DNA of 64,000 nucleotides from Achromobacter spanius (GTDB lineage: Bacteria; Pseudomonadota; Gammaproteobacteria; Burkholderiales; Burkholderiaceae_B): contig NZ_CP121261.1 of assembly GCF_029637605.1 (NCBI RefSeq), positions 5,022,001 to 5,086,000 on the forward strand. The letters are read 5' to 3'. Below, in pieces: positions 52,331 to 61,627 of the stretch. The notes beneath the pieces were generated by a model. The model ran no database searches and was not told the origin of the DNA. It was given only the letters and a program-made list of their open reading frames with translations. A program made the translations under genes and the position numbers. Position 1 is the stretch's first letter. Every line of letters begins with the position of its first letter.

Positions 52331-53118
52331 CGAGTCTTGCGCAACCCTTGGCCGGACGCCACGCGCTGGTGACGGGCGGCGCGCGCGGCATCGGGCTGGC
52401 CAGCGCGCGGGCGCTGCTGGCGCGCGGCGCGCGCGTCACGCTGCTGGGCCGCGATGGCGCGGCGCTGGATGCCGCCGCCGACAGCCTGGCCAGCCTGGGG
52501 CAGGTACAGGCGGTTAGCGCCGACATCGCGGACGAAGCCTCGGTGCGTGCCGCCTTTGCCCAGGCCGAAACCGAATTCGGCCCGGTGCTGGTGCTGGTGA
52601 ACAACGCCGGCCAAGCCGTCAGCCAACGCTTTGACCGCACCGACGCCGCGCTCTGGCACCAGATGATTGCGGTCAACCTGACCGGCACGTTTCACTGCAT
52701 CCAGGCCGCGCTGCCCGGCATGCTGCAAGAAAAGTGGGGCCGCGTCATCAACGTGGCCAGCACCGCCGGCCTGATCGGCTACGGCTATGTCAGCGCGTAC
52801 TGCGCTGCCAAGCACGGCGTGATCGGGCTGACCCGCTCGCTGGCGCTGGAAACGGCGCAAAAGGGCGTCACCGTCAACGCCGTCTGCCCCGGTTATACCG
52901 AGACCGACATCGTGCGCGGCGCGGTCGCCAACATCGTGGAAAAGACCGGCATGACGCCGGACGCCGCCCGCGCCAAGCTGGCCGAGCGCAACCCCCAAGG
53001 CCGCCTGGTGCAGCCCGAGGAAGTGGCCGAAACCGTGGCCTGGCTGGCGCTGCCGGCCTCTGCCTCGGTCAATGGGCAGGCGATCGCCGTGGACGGCGGC
53101 GAAGTGATGACCGGCTGA
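52327..53118 (+). CDS. Short-chain dehydrogenase/reductase
   Basis: 263-residue NAD(P)-dependent oxidoreductase of the classical SDR type. Cofactor motif TGGARGIG near residue 17, NNAG near 95, catalytic Ser and YxxxK in [18 protein letters not shown]. The start ATG 52327 overlaps the previous stop (ATGA). In the operon it likely oxidises a hydroxyacyl-CoA formed after ring reduction, next to a hydratase and an acyl-CoA dehydrogenase; the exact step is inference. Confidence 0.9.
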   Translation: MTSLAQPLAGRHALVTGGARGIGLASARALLARGARVTLLGRDGAALDAAADSLASLGQVQAVSADIADEASVRAAFAQAETEFGPVLVLVNNAGQAVSQRFDRTDAALWHQMIAVNLTGTFHCIQAALPGMLQEKWGRVINVASTAGLIGYGYVSAYCAAKHGVIGLTRSLALETAQKGVTVNAVCPGYTETDIVRGAVANIVEKTGMTPDAARAKLAERNPQGRLVQPEEVAETVAWLALPASASVNGQAIAVDGGEVMTG

Positions 53119-53160
53119 GCCCGGCGCCCCATCAACCCCTGGATAACGAACGGAGACACC

Positions 53161-54018
53161 ATGAGCACCCAGTCCGAAGAGCACACCATGAAGCACCACA
53201 AGCGCCCGCTGGCCGGCTACCCCGCCAAGACGTTCCTGTGGGAGGTGTCGGCCGACGGCAAGATCGGCACGGTGACGCTGAACCGGCCCGAACGCAAGAA
53301 CCCGTTGACGTTCGATTCCTACGCCGAACTGCGCGACCTGTTCCGCTCGCTGGTGTATGCCACTGATGTGAAGGTGGTGGTGGTGACGGGCGCGGGCGGC
53401 AACTTCTGCTCGGGCGGCGATGTGCATGAAATCATCGGGCCGCTGACCAAGATGAGCATGCCCGAACTGCTGGACTTCACTCGCATGACGGGCGATCTGG
53501 TCAAGGCCATGCGCGCCTGCCCGCAGCCCATCTTGGCGGCGGTGGACGGCGTGTGCGCGGGCGCGGGCGCCATGGTGGCGCTGGCCGCCGACATGCGCTT
53601 GGGCACGCCCGCCGCGCGCACCGCTTTCCTGTTCACCCGCGTGGGCTTGGCCGGCGCCGACATGGGCGCCTGCACCTTGCTGCCGCGCATGATCGGCCAG
53701 GGTCGCGCCTCTGAATTGCTGTACACCGGCCGCGCCATGACGGCGGACGAAGGCGCAAGCTGGGGTTTCTTCAACGCGTTGCACGATTCCGCCAAGCTGG
53801 CCGAGGCCGCGCAGACGCTGGCCGCGCAACTAGCCGCCGGCCCCACCTTCGCGCACGGCGTCACCAAGAAGCTGTTGCACCAGGAATGGAATATGGGCGT
53901 GGACGAGGCCATCGAGGCCGAAGCCGAGGCCCAGGCCATTTGCATGCAGACGCGCGACTTCCACCGCGCCTACGAGGCCTTCGTGGTCAAGCAAAAGCCC
54001 GTCTTCGAGGGGAACTGA
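53161..54018 (+). CDS. Enoyl-CoA hydratase/isomerase family protein
   Basis: 285-residue crotonase-fold protein. The oxyanion-hole segments are [18 protein letters not shown] and [22 protein letters not shown] 53161 is preceded by GGAGACACC; an internal ATG at residue 10 is possible. It may hydrate or hydrolytically open the alicyclic CoA intermediate; ring-opening hydrolases of aromatic pathways belong to this fold. It shares its stop with the ATG of the next gene. Confidence 0.9.
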   Translation: MSTQSEEHTMKHHKRPLAGYPAKTFLWEVSADGKIGTVTLNRPERKNPLTFDSYAELRDLFRSLVYATDVKVVVVTGAGGNFCSGGDVHEIIGPLTKMSMPELLDFTRMTGDLVKAMRACPQPILAAVDGVCAGAGAMVALAADMRLGTPAARTAFLFTRVGLAGADMGACTLLPRMIGQGRASELLYTGRAMTADEGASWGFFNALHDSAKLAEAAQTLAAQLAAGPTFAHGVTKKLLHQEWNMGVDEAIEAEAEAQAICMQTRDFHRAYEAFVVKQKPVFEGN

Positions 54019-55190
54019 TGATGCGTGATGCAAGCTGGCTGGACTGGCCCTTTTTTGACGACGCGCACCGCAAGCTGGCGCACGAGGTCGACGCCTGGTG
54101 CGAAGCGTCCTTGGGCGACGTGGATCATCACGACGCCGACGCGGCCTGCAAGAAACTGGTCAAGGCCATGGGCCAGGCCGGCTGGCTGCGCTATGCGGTC
54201 GCGGGCGGCCCGGGCGGAGCCTGGGGCGGCGCGTTGCCGGAAGTCGATTCCCGCGCCGTCTGCATCCTGCGCGAAACCTTCGCCCGCCACGAAGGCCTGG
54301 CGGACTTTGCCTTCGCCATGCAGGGCCTGGGCAGCGGCGCCATCTCCTTGATGGGCTCTGACGAACTGCGCCAGCACTACCTGCCGCGCGTGGCGCGCGG
54401 TGAAGCCATTGCCGCCTTCGCGCTGTCTGAACCCGACGCGGGCTCGGACGTGGCGGCACTCGCCTGCGAGGCCAAGGCGGATGGTGACCACTACGTGCTG
54501 AACGGCGCCAAGACCTGGATTTCCAACGGCGGCATCGCGGACTTCTACGTGGTCTTTGCCCGCACCGGCGAAGCACCGGGCGCGCGCGGCATCAGCGCCT
54601 TCGTGGTGGATGCCGATACCCCGGGCTTCGAGGTCAGCGAACGCATCGAACTGATCGCCCCGCATCCGCTGGCCACGATCACCTTCGACCACTGCCGCAT
54701 TCCGGCCTCGCATCGCCTGGGCGATGCGGGCCAGGGCTTCAAGCTGGCCATGATGACGCTGGATATTTTCCGCGCCTCGGTGGCGGCGGCCGCGCTGGGG
54801 TTCGCCCGCCGCGCGCTGGACGAAGGCTTGGCGCGCGCCAAGTCGCGCCGCATGTTCGGCCAGACACTGGCCGACCTGCAATTGACGCAAGCCGCGCTGG
54901 GCGACATGGCCACCGCCATCGACGCCTCGGCGCTGTTGACGTATCGCGCCGCGTGGATGCGCGACGTGCAAAAGCTGCGCACCACGCGCGAAGCCGCGAT
55001 GGCCAAGATGATGGCCACGGAATCGGCGCAGACCGTGATCGACCGCGCCTTGCAGATGTTTGGCGGCGCGGGCGTGGTGTCGGGGATGCCGGTGGAGAAG
55101 CTTTACAGGGAAATCAGAGCGCTGCGTATTTACGAAGGCGCCACCGAAGTGCAGAAGTTGATCATCGCCCGTGAACTGCTGAAGGCGTAA
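54018..55190 (+). CDS. Acyl-CoA dehydrogenase
   Basis: FAD enzyme, 390 residues from ATG 54018, which overlaps the hydratase stop (TGATG); ATG 54021 is also possible. Family segments are [30 protein letters not shown], and the C-terminal [20 protein letters not shown] with the expected catalytic Glu in YEG. It should introduce a double bond in the CoA intermediate. The frame running upstream to 53886 lies inside the hydratase gene. Confidence 0.92.
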   Translation: MMRDASWLDWPFFDDAHRKLAHEVDAWCEASLGDVDHHDADAACKKLVKAMGQAGWLRYAVAGGPGGAWGGALPEVDSRAVCILRETFARHEGLADFAFAMQGLGSGAISLMGSDELRQHYLPRVARGEAIAAFALSEPDAGSDVAALACEAKADGDHYVLNGAKTWISNGGIADFYVVFARTGEAPGARGISAFVVDADTPGFEVSERIELIAPHPLATITFDHCRIPASHRLGDAGQGFKLAMMTLDIFRASVAAAALGFARRALDEGLARAKSRRMFGQTLADLQLTQAALGDMATAIDASALLTYRAAWMRDVQKLRTTREAAMAKMMATESAQTVIDRALQMFGGAGVVSGMPVEKLYREIRALRIYEGATEVQKLIIARELLKA

Positions 55191-55251
55191 AGGGCCATCG
55201 AGCTCTCGCCATCAGCACAGCAAACCACACCGCACAAGCAAGGGGAATTTC

Positions 55252-56892
55252 ATGGAAGTATCCGCCCACACCGACACCTTCGCCCGGGACAACCTGCCCC
55301 CGGGCGAACAATGGCCTGAATTCCTGCTTGATGGCCCCGACGTGGCCTACCCCAAGCGTTTCAACTGCGCCGTTGAATTGGTGGACGCCATGGCCGAACG
55401 CGGCTTTGCCGACCGCGTGGCGCTGCGCTGGCGCGACGGCGACAAGCCCGCCACGATGACCTATCGCGAACTGGCCACGCTGACCAACCGCATTGCGCGC
55501 GTGCTGACCGAAGACATGGGTCTGGTCCCCGGCAACCGCCTGCTGCTGCGCGGGCCGAACAACCCGATGATGGCGGCCTCGTGGCTGGCGGCGATCAAGG
55601 CGGGTTTGGTGACGGTGCCCACGATGCCGCTGCTGCGCGCCAAGGAACTCAAGCAGATCATCGAGAAGGCCCAGATCCAGGCCGTGCTGTGCGATGCGCG
55701 CCTGAAAGAAGAGGCCGGGTTCTGCGTTGAACCTGACCACGAGCATCACTGCCCGCAGTTGACCCAGGTGATGGTCTTCAACGATGCCGCGCCCGATGCG
55801 CTGGACGCGTTGGCCGCCGCCAAGCCTGACGATTTCACCGCCTGCGACACCGCTGCCGATGACGTCTGCCTGATCGCCTTTACCAGCGGCACCACGGGTT
55901 CGCCCAAGGGCTGCATGCACTTTCATCGCGACGTGCTGGCGATGTGCGACCTGTTCCCCAAGCATGTGATCAAGCCCGGTCCCGACGACATCTTCTGCGG
56001 CACGCCGCCGCTGGCGTTCACGTTCGGCCTGGGCGGCCTGCTGTGCTTTCCCTTGCGCGTGGGCGCCAGCACCGTGCTGGCCGAAAAGCTGTCGCCGGAA
56101 AGCCTGCTGGAACTGATCCAGGACTTCCGCGCCACCATCGTCTTTACCGCGCCGACGTTCTATCGCCAGATGGCCGCGCTGGTCGGCAAGTTCGATTTGT
56201 CTTCGCTGAAGAAAAGCGTGTCGGCGGGCGAGGCGCTGCCGGATGCCACGCGCCAGTTGTGGAAAGAGGCCAGCGGCATCGAAATGATCGACGGCATCGG
56301 CGGCACGGAAATGATCCACGTGTTTGTGTCCAGCCCGCCCGAAGCCGTCAAGCGCGGCGCCATCGGCAAGGTCGTACCCGGCTATGTGGCGCAGGTGGTG
56401 GACGACGACATGAAGCCCGTGCCCAACGGCACGGTGGGCCGGTTGGCCATCAAGGGCCCCACGGGCTGCCGCTATCTGGCCGACGACCGCCAGCGCCGCT
56501 TCGTGCAGCAGGGCTGGAACCTGCCGGGCGACACCTTCATGCAGGACGACGACGGCTACCTGTATTACCAGGCGCGCAACGACGACATGATCGTCTCGGC
56601 GGGCTACAACATCGCCGGCCCCGAAGTGGAAGACGCGCTGCTGCGCCACGAAGCCGTGGCGGAATGCGGCGTGGTGGGGGCGCAGGACGACGAGCGCGGC
56701 CAGTTGGTCAAGGCCTTCGTGGTGCTCAAGCCGGGCTTTGCGCCCAGCGATGCGCTGGTGGCCGACATGCAGGCGTTCGTGAAAGCCAGCATTGCCCCCT
56801 ACAAATATCCGCGCGCCATCGAATTCGTGGCGACGCTGCCCCGCACCGAAACCGGCAAGCTGCAACGCTTTGCGTTGCGCCAGATGGCTTGA
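55252..56892 (+). CDS. Aromatic acid-CoA ligase (2-aminobenzoate-CoA ligase type)
   Basis: Activates an aromatic acid to its CoA thioester with ATP; adenylate-forming enzyme of 546 residues in the benzoate-CoA ligase group. AMP motif IAFTSGTTGSPKGCMHFH, motif A5 GIGGTEMIHVFVSS, hinge region YYQARNDDMIVSAGYNI and the C-terminal catalytic Lys in ETGKLQRFALR are present. ATG 55252 follows AAGGGGAATTTC. Its place beside the aminobenzoyl-CoA monooxygenase gene points to 2-aminobenzoate as substrate, by inference. Confidence 0.9.
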   Translation: MEVSAHTDTFARDNLPPGEQWPEFLLDGPDVAYPKRFNCAVELVDAMAERGFADRVALRWRDGDKPATMTYRELATLTNRIARVLTEDMGLVPGNRLLLRGPNNPMMAASWLAAIKAGLVTVPTMPLLRAKELKQIIEKAQIQAVLCDARLKEEAGFCVEPDHEHHCPQLTQVMVFNDAAPDALDALAAAKPDDFTACDTAADDVCLIAFTSGTTGSPKGCMHFHRDVLAMCDLFPKHVIKPGPDDIFCGTPPLAFTFGLGGLLCFPLRVGASTVLAEKLSPESLLELIQDFRATIVFTAPTFYRQMAALVGKFDLSSLKKSVSAGEALPDATRQLWKEASGIEMIDGIGGTEMIHVFVSSPPEAVKRGAIGKVVPGYVAQVVDDDMKPVPNGTVGRLAIKGPTGCRYLADDRQRRFVQQGWNLPGDTFMQDDDGYLYYQARNDDMIVSAGYNIAGPEVEDALLRHEAVAECGVVGAQDDERGQLVKAFVVLKPGFAPSDALVADMQAFVKASIAPYKYPRAIEFVATLPRTETGKLQRFALRQMA

Positions 56893-56926
56893 ACCGGTCG
56901 TTGAAATAAGTAATCAGGAAATCATC

Positions 56927-57352
56927 ATGTCCGCAGCATTCACCAGCCAGGTAGAAGTCCGCTTCCGTCATTGCGACCCGGCGGGCATTGTCTTCTATCC
57001 GCGCTATTTCGAGATGATCAATGACTTTGTCGAGGAATGGTTCGACAAGGGCATGGGCCTGCCGTTTCATGCGCTGCATGTCGATCGGCACATCGGTACG
57101 CCGATGGCCTCGGTCACCTGCGATTTCAGCGCGCCCAGCCGCTGGCATGAACGCTTGCGCCAGACGCTTGAAGTACAGCGCATTGGCGGCGCGTCCTTCA
57201 AGGCGCTGGTGCGCTTTGAAGGCCCGGACGGACAGTTGCGCTTGTCGGCCACGCTGACGATCGTAACGGTGGATTTACGGACGATGAAGTCCATGCCCAT
57301 GCCTGCCGACCTGCGGGAACGCATGCAGGCTTATCTGGTTCCCGCGGCGTAA
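56927..57352 (+). CDS. 4-hydroxybenzoyl-CoA thioesterase family protein
   Basis: 141-residue hot-dog-fold thioesterase from ATG 56927, AGGAAATCATC upstream. The signature HCDPAGIVFYPRYFEMINDF holds the catalytic Asp of the 4HBT type. In this operon it may release CoA from dead-end or product thioesters and so protect the CoA pool. The longer frame to 56792 overlaps the ligase gene and was rejected. Confidence 0.9.
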   Translation: MSAAFTSQVEVRFRHCDPAGIVFYPRYFEMINDFVEEWFDKGMGLPFHALHVDRHIGTPMASVTCDFSAPSRWHERLRQTLEVQRIGGASFKALVRFEGPDGQLRLSATLTIVTVDLRTMKSMPMPADLRERMQAYLVPAA

Positions 57353-57402
57353 GGCCGCGAGACCACCCTGTCGTTTGTTTTTTATAAATAGGATGAGACG
57401 TT

Positions 57403-57810
57403 ATGAAGATTCTGCAACCGCCGGATTGGATGGCGCCCCGGGGCTATTCGAATGGTGTGCTCACCGAAATGACGGTGGGCAGCAAGCTCGTGTTCGTGGG
57501 CGGGCAGGTGGGGTGGAATGGGCAGCAGCAATTCGAATCGGATGACCTGGCGGACCAGGTCCGCCAGACGCTGTCGAACATTGTCGCCATCCTGGCCGAA
57601 GGCGGCGCCAAGCCCGAACACATCGTGCGGATGACCTGGTACGTCACCGACAAAGAAGCCTATGTGGCCGCGTATCCGGCAATCGGCAAGCACTATCGCG
57701 AATTCATCGGCCGGCACTTCCCGGCGATGACGGCGGTGGAAGTGGCTGATCTGGTCGAGGACCGCGCCAAGGTGGAAATCGAAGTGACGGCGGTGGTGCC
57801 GGCGGCCTGA
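57403..57810 (+). CDS. Rid-family (YjgF/UK114-like) protein lacking the catalytic arginine
   Basis: 135-residue trimer-forming Rid fold protein, with SKLVFVGGQVGWNGQ near the start, ADQVRQTLSNIVAILAEGGA and a C-terminal HFPAMTAVEVADLVED. RidA enzymes, which hydrolyse enamines and imines, use an Arg in the segment FPAR (Arg105 in E. coli); here that residue is Met. The protein thus belongs to an Arg-less subfamily and classical imine deaminase activity is doubtful. Last gene of the operon, with AGGATGAGACGTT before its ATG and a hairpin after the stop. Confidence 0.9.
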   Translation: MKILQPPDWMAPRGYSNGVLTEMTVGSKLVFVGGQVGWNGQQQFESDDLADQVRQTLSNIVAILAEGGAKPEHIVRMTWYVTDKEAYVAAYPAIGKHYREFIGRHFPAMTAVEVADLVEDRAKVEIEVTAVVPAA

Positions 57811-57833
57811 GCCGTGCGGGCCATGGCTATACA

Positions 57834-57863
57834 GCGCCGGGAGCTCTCAGGTCTCCCGGGCGC
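57834..57863. terminator. Stem-loop between convergent genes
   Basis: GCGCCGGGAG and CTCCCGGGCGC pair with one bulge around a 9-base loop, between the Rid gene (+) and the AraC gene (-). No T-run, so it may act as a weak bidirectional terminator. Confidence 0.5.
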
Positions 57864-57866
57864 CTC

Positions 57867-58853
57867 CTACCCGTGCCCACGCCGCGTCTCGCGCGGCAGT
57901 TCTCCAAACCGTTCCCGGTAATACTCCGAGAACCTTCCCAGATGTCCAAACCCCACGCCCAGCGCGACTTCGGTCACGCTGGCGTGGGCGTTCGCCCGCA
58001 GCTTCTGCCTGGCCGTGTCCAGCCGCAACGACCGCAGCGCCAGCATGGGCGTGGTGTCGCGGTGTTCCTGGAACAGGCGGGTCAGCGCGGTGGCGCTGGC
58101 GCCGGCATGGCGAGCGATGTCCGTCAGTGTCAGCGGGGCCGACAGGTGCTCGCGCATATAGGATTCGGCCAGCGTCAGGCGGCGCGGCAGGTCTTGGGCT
58201 TGCCCCGCCTGCGCTTGCCAGCTATTGGGCTGGTTGTACAGCAGGTGCAGCACCAGCGTGTCTTCCAGGTGTTCCAACCAGGCGGCGGGCGGGCGCCGCG
58301 CGCCGTCGTCCAGCGTGGGCAGCAGGTGGATCATGCTGGCGACCATGCTGCGCCAGGCCGCGCCCACCGGGTTGTCCAGGCGCAGGGCGGGGTGGAAGTC
58401 CAGCGCCAGCGTGGCGGCGTCGCCAAAGGCGCGGCGGCCCATGGCTTCGAGCTTGCCGCGCGGAATCTTCAACAGCAGTTGTTCGCAGCCGGCCTCCCAG
58501 TGCAGCCGCACCGGGCGGTTGGGCGCGATGACGGCGGCGCAGTCGGGGTGGGCGTCTACGTGGTCGCTGCCGCATTCGATGCGCGCTCGGCCCCGCAACG
58601 GCACTTGCACCAGCATGAAGTCCTGCAGGCGGTCGGGTTCGATGTGGACTTCGGCGCCGTAGCGCAAGGTACAGACCGTTAGCGAGCCGAACCGGCCCCG
58701 GTTCAGTTCCGCGTCCACCCGGCCAGCCTTCCAGGTCAGCCGGTGTTCCTTCAGCGCTTCCGACACGCGGGTGCGTGTTTCGTCCTGTTGGGTGGAGCTG
58801 AACACGCGCCGCTTGAATAGCGGCGCCAGTTCGAGTCGGGACCAGCCGTGCAT
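57867..58853 (-). CDS. AraC/XylS-family transcriptional regulator
   Basis: 328 residues. The N-terminal 220 residues form a sensing domain of the AraC-binding-like type (DFMLVQVPLRGRARIECG). The C-terminal 100 residues carry the double HTH: LTLTDIARHAGASATALTRLF and VTEVALGVGFGHLGRFSEYY. Regulators of this layout (AntR/CbdS/XylS group) commonly activate Rieske dioxygenase operons in response to aromatic acids. It is divergent from the operon at 59137, with a 283-bp shared upstream region. Confidence 0.9.
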   Translation of the reverse strand: MHGWSRLELAPLFKRRVFSSTQQDETRTRVSEALKEHRLTWKAGRVDAELNRGRFGSLTVCTLRYGAEVHIEPDRLQDFMLVQVPLRGRARIECGSDHVDAHPDCAAVIAPNRPVRLHWEAGCEQLLLKIPRGKLEAMGRRAFGDAATLALDFHPALRLDNPVGAAWRSMVASMIHLLPTLDDGARRPPAAWLEHLEDTLVLHLLYNQPNSWQAQAGQAQDLPRRLTLAESYMREHLSAPLTLTDIARHAGASATALTRLFQEHRDTTPMLALRSLRLDTARQKLRANAHASVTEVALGVGFGHLGRFSEYYRERFGELPRETRRGHG

Positions 58854-59136
58854 GGGTGCCTCCGGGACGGGAACGCTCCCGTATCAGCCGCCCAGAATAA
58901 ATTAACTGTCCAGGCTTTGGAATTAAGTGAATCCCGGATAAGACTGCGCGTATTCGGATAGAGCGGCGCGTCCGCGAGGCATACGCTAGCCAGCAGGCTC
59001 TCCCCGGCAGCTATTGGAGGGCGTCGTCACGGCGCGTAAGCTTGGCGACTTTGATCGGCGGCATGCGTGTACCGACGGCAGACGGGATCTGTCAGCTTTC
59101 CGCCAGCGCGGCTGGCGGCAGAATCGAAGGTGGCCC

Positions 59137-60315
59137 ATGAATCGAAATCTCTGGAGCCGGCGCGCGCTGGCGGCGCTGGTCTGTATCTCTGCCGTGGCCA
59201 GCGCCTCGGCGGCTGACAAGATCAAGGTAGGCATGCTGACAACGCTGTCCGGCCCGGGTTCCGCGCTGGGCAACGAGATCCGCGACGGCTTCAATCTGGC
59301 GCTGCAGCATACGGGCGGCAAGTTGGGCGGGCTGCCCGCCGAGGTCGTGGTGGCCGACGACCAGCAAAAAGCGGACACGGGCCGCCAGGCGGTTGAACGG
59401 TTGCTCAAGCGCGACCGCGTGGACGTCATGACGGGCATCGTGTTTTCCAACGTGCTGCTGCCCGTGATGCCGGCGATTTTGCAGTCTGACACCATTTACC
59501 TCAGCACCAATACTGGCCCTGAAAACTACGCGGGCGCGGGCTGTAACCCCAACTTCTTCGCGGTGGCCTGGCAGAACGAAGACATTCCCGCCGCCATGGG
59601 CAAGTACGCCACGGACCAGGGCTACAAGAGCGTGGCGCTGATCGCGCCCGACTACCCGGGCGGCCGCGAATCGCTAAAGGGTTTCAAACGCCTGTACAAG
59701 GGTGGCCTGTCCGAAGAGATCTACACCCAGCTCGGCCAGTTGGACTACGGCGTTGAAATTTCGCGCTTGCGTGCCAGCAAGCCCGATGCGGTCTTCTTCT
59801 TCCTGCCCGGCGGCATGGGCGTGAACTTCATCAAGCAGTTCAACGGCGCGGGCCTGTCCAAGGACATCGCGCTCTTGGCGCCGGGCTTCTCGGGCGACGA
59901 AGACACCATCGCGGCCGTCGGCGCGCCGATTGCCGGCATGCGCAACACGTCGCAATGGGCGGCTGACCTGGACAACCCCGCCAACCGCAAATTCGTCGAA
60001 GACTTCAAGAAGACCTACAAGCGCACGCCCACGCTGTACGCCTCGCAAGGCTATGACGCTGCCATGCTGCTGGACAGCGCCGTGCGCCAAACGGGCGGCA
60101 AGCTTGACGCCGACGCGCTGCGTCCGGCACTGCGACGCGCGGATTTCAAATCGGTGCGGGGCGACTTCAAATTCAACCGCAACCAATACCCCATCCAGAA
60201 CTACTACCTGCGCGTCGTGGAAGCGGGCGCGGACGGCAAGCTGGCCAACAAGCTGTCGGGCACGGTGCTGACCCAGTACCAGGACCCGTTTGCCGCCACC
60301 TGCCAGATGAAATAG
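59137..60315 (+). CDS. Liv-type ABC solute-binding protein, orphan paralogue
   Basis: 392 residues from ATG 59137 (GAAGG upstream), signal peptide to about residue 26 (VCISAVASASAADK). Mature start KIKVGMLTTLSGPGSALG. It resembles the protein encoded at 37898 throughout (IRDGFNLALQHTGGKLGG; IAPDYPGGRESLKGFKRLYK; LPGGMGVNFIKQFNGAGL). No permease or ATPase gene is adjacent, so it may dock on the Liv-type permease encoded at 39-42.6 kb. First gene of the Rieske dioxygenase operon. Confidence 0.92.
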   Translation: MNRNLWSRRALAALVCISAVASASAADKIKVGMLTTLSGPGSALGNEIRDGFNLALQHTGGKLGGLPAEVVVADDQQKADTGRQAVERLLKRDRVDVMTGIVFSNVLLPVMPAILQSDTIYLSTNTGPENYAGAGCNPNFFAVAWQNEDIPAAMGKYATDQGYKSVALIAPDYPGGRESLKGFKRLYKGGLSEEIYTQLGQLDYGVEISRLRASKPDAVFFFLPGGMGVNFIKQFNGAGLSKDIALLAPGFSGDEDTIAAVGAPIAGMRNTSQWAADLDNPANRKFVEDFKKTYKRTPTLYASQGYDAAMLLDSAVRQTGGKLDADALRPALRRADFKSVRGDFKFNRNQYPIQNYYLRVVEAGADGKLANKLSGTVLTQYQDPFAATCQMK

Positions 60316-60373
60316 GCGGCCGGCCACGCAACAGGCATCTTGCGACACGTACTACGCAATACAGGAGAACCGA

Positions 60374-61618
60374 ATGACTCAACAAATCACGACGCGCGAG
60401 GTGACCATTCCCTCGCACGATGGCAAGACATTCAGCGCCTATCTGGCCGTGCCCGCCTCGGGCCATGGCCCCGGGCTGGTGCTGTGCCAGGAAATCTTCG
60501 GCGTGAATGACTTCATGCGCCGCGCCGCGCAGTTGCTGGCTGAAGAGGGCTATGTAGTGCTGGTGCCCGACCTGTTCTGGCGCCAGCAGCCCGGCATTCA
60601 GCTGACCGACGGGCCTGCCGACATGCCGCGCGCGTTCGAGCTTTACAAAGGCTTTGACGTTGAGCAGGGCCTGAAAGACATCGCGTCCACTATCGCCGCG
60701 CTGCGCGAAATGCCCGAGCAACAGGGTGGCGTTGGCGTGCTGGGCTACTGCCTGGGCGGCAAGCTGGCCTACCTGGCCGCCTGCCGTACCGACGTGGACG
60801 TGGCCGTGGGCTATTACGGTGTCGGCATCGAAGAGAGCCTGGACGAAGCGGCCAACTTGCGCGGGCGCCTGGTGCTGCACATTGCCGAGCAGGACGGCTT
60901 CTGTCCGCCCGCTGCGCGCCAGCGCATCCTGGATGCACTGGGCGGCAAACCTGGTGTGGAACTGTATGTGTACCCTGGCATGGACCATGCCTTCGCCCGC
61001 ACGGGTGGCGAGCACTACGACAAACCGTCGGCACTGATGGCGCACCAGCGCAGCATGGCGGCGTTGCAACGCGCCATCGGCCCCGAGTTCGATTATTCGT
61101 ACTTGTGGGACAAGCACTGCGAATACGAATTCGGCACGCGCGACGTGGCCGCCACCATGGCCACGATGGTGGCCGAACCCTACGTGAACCACATCCCCAC
61201 CATGACGGGCGGCGTGGGCCACAAGGAACTGTCGCGCTTCTACCAGCACCATTTCGTCAACGGCAACCCGCCCGACACGCGGCTGGTTCCGCTGTCGCGC
61301 ACGGTGGGCGCCACGCAGATCGTGGACGAACTGCTGTTCTGCTTCACACACACCACCGAGATCGACTGGATGCTGCCCGGCGTGGCGCCCACGGGCCGGA
61401 CGGTTGAGATTCCGCTGATCGCTGTCGTGAAGTTCCGGGGCGACAAGCTCTACCACGAGCACATCTATTGGGACCAGGCCAGCGTGCTGGTGCAGGTGGG
61501 CCTCTTGGACCCCGCCGGGTTGCCGGTGGCCGGCCGCGAAACCGCCGCCAAGCTGCTGGACGAAACCCTGCCGTCGAACACGTTGATGGCGCGCTGGAAA
61601 GACAGCGAGAACAAGTAG
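60374..61618 (+). CDS. Dienelactone hydrolase fused to an NTF2/SnoaL-like domain
   Basis: 414 residues, AGGAGAACCGA before the ATG. Residues 1-235 are a dienelactone hydrolase (alpha/beta fold) with nucleophile Cys in GVLGYCLGGKLAYLAA, Asp in AEQDGFCPPAA and His in YPGMDHAFAR. Such enzymes open enol-lactones in modified ortho-cleavage routes. Residues about 240-400 are a second domain with NTF2/SnoaL-like features (LSRFYQHHFV, DELLFCFTHTTEIDWMLPG, YHEHIYWDQASVLVQVGLL). Ordinary dienelactone hydrolases end near residue 240, so this is a fusion. The SnoaL assignment is from pattern only. Confidence 0.88.
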   Translation: MTQQITTREVTIPSHDGKTFSAYLAVPASGHGPGLVLCQEIFGVNDFMRRAAQLLAEEGYVVLVPDLFWRQQPGIQLTDGPADMPRAFELYKGFDVEQGLKDIASTIAALREMPEQQGGVGVLGYCLGGKLAYLAACRTDVDVAVGYYGVGIEESLDEAANLRGRLVLHIAEQDGFCPPAARQRILDALGGKPGVELYVYPGMDHAFARTGGEHYDKPSALMAHQRSMAALQRAIGPEFDYSYLWDKHCEYEFGTRDVAATMATMVAEPYVNHIPTMTGGVGHKELSRFYQHHFVNGNPPDTRLVPLSRTVGATQIVDELLFCFTHTTEIDWMLPGVAPTGRTVEIPLIAVVKFRGDKLYHEHIYWDQASVLVQVGLLDPAGLPVAGRETAAKLLDETLPSNTLMARWKDSENK

Positions 61619-61627
61619 GAGCACCCC

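Noticed and set aside
57403..57810. RidA imine deaminase acting on the enamine product of the aminobenzoyl-CoA pathway.
   Set aside because: Attractive from context, but the required Arg is Met in this protein, so the activity cannot be claimed.
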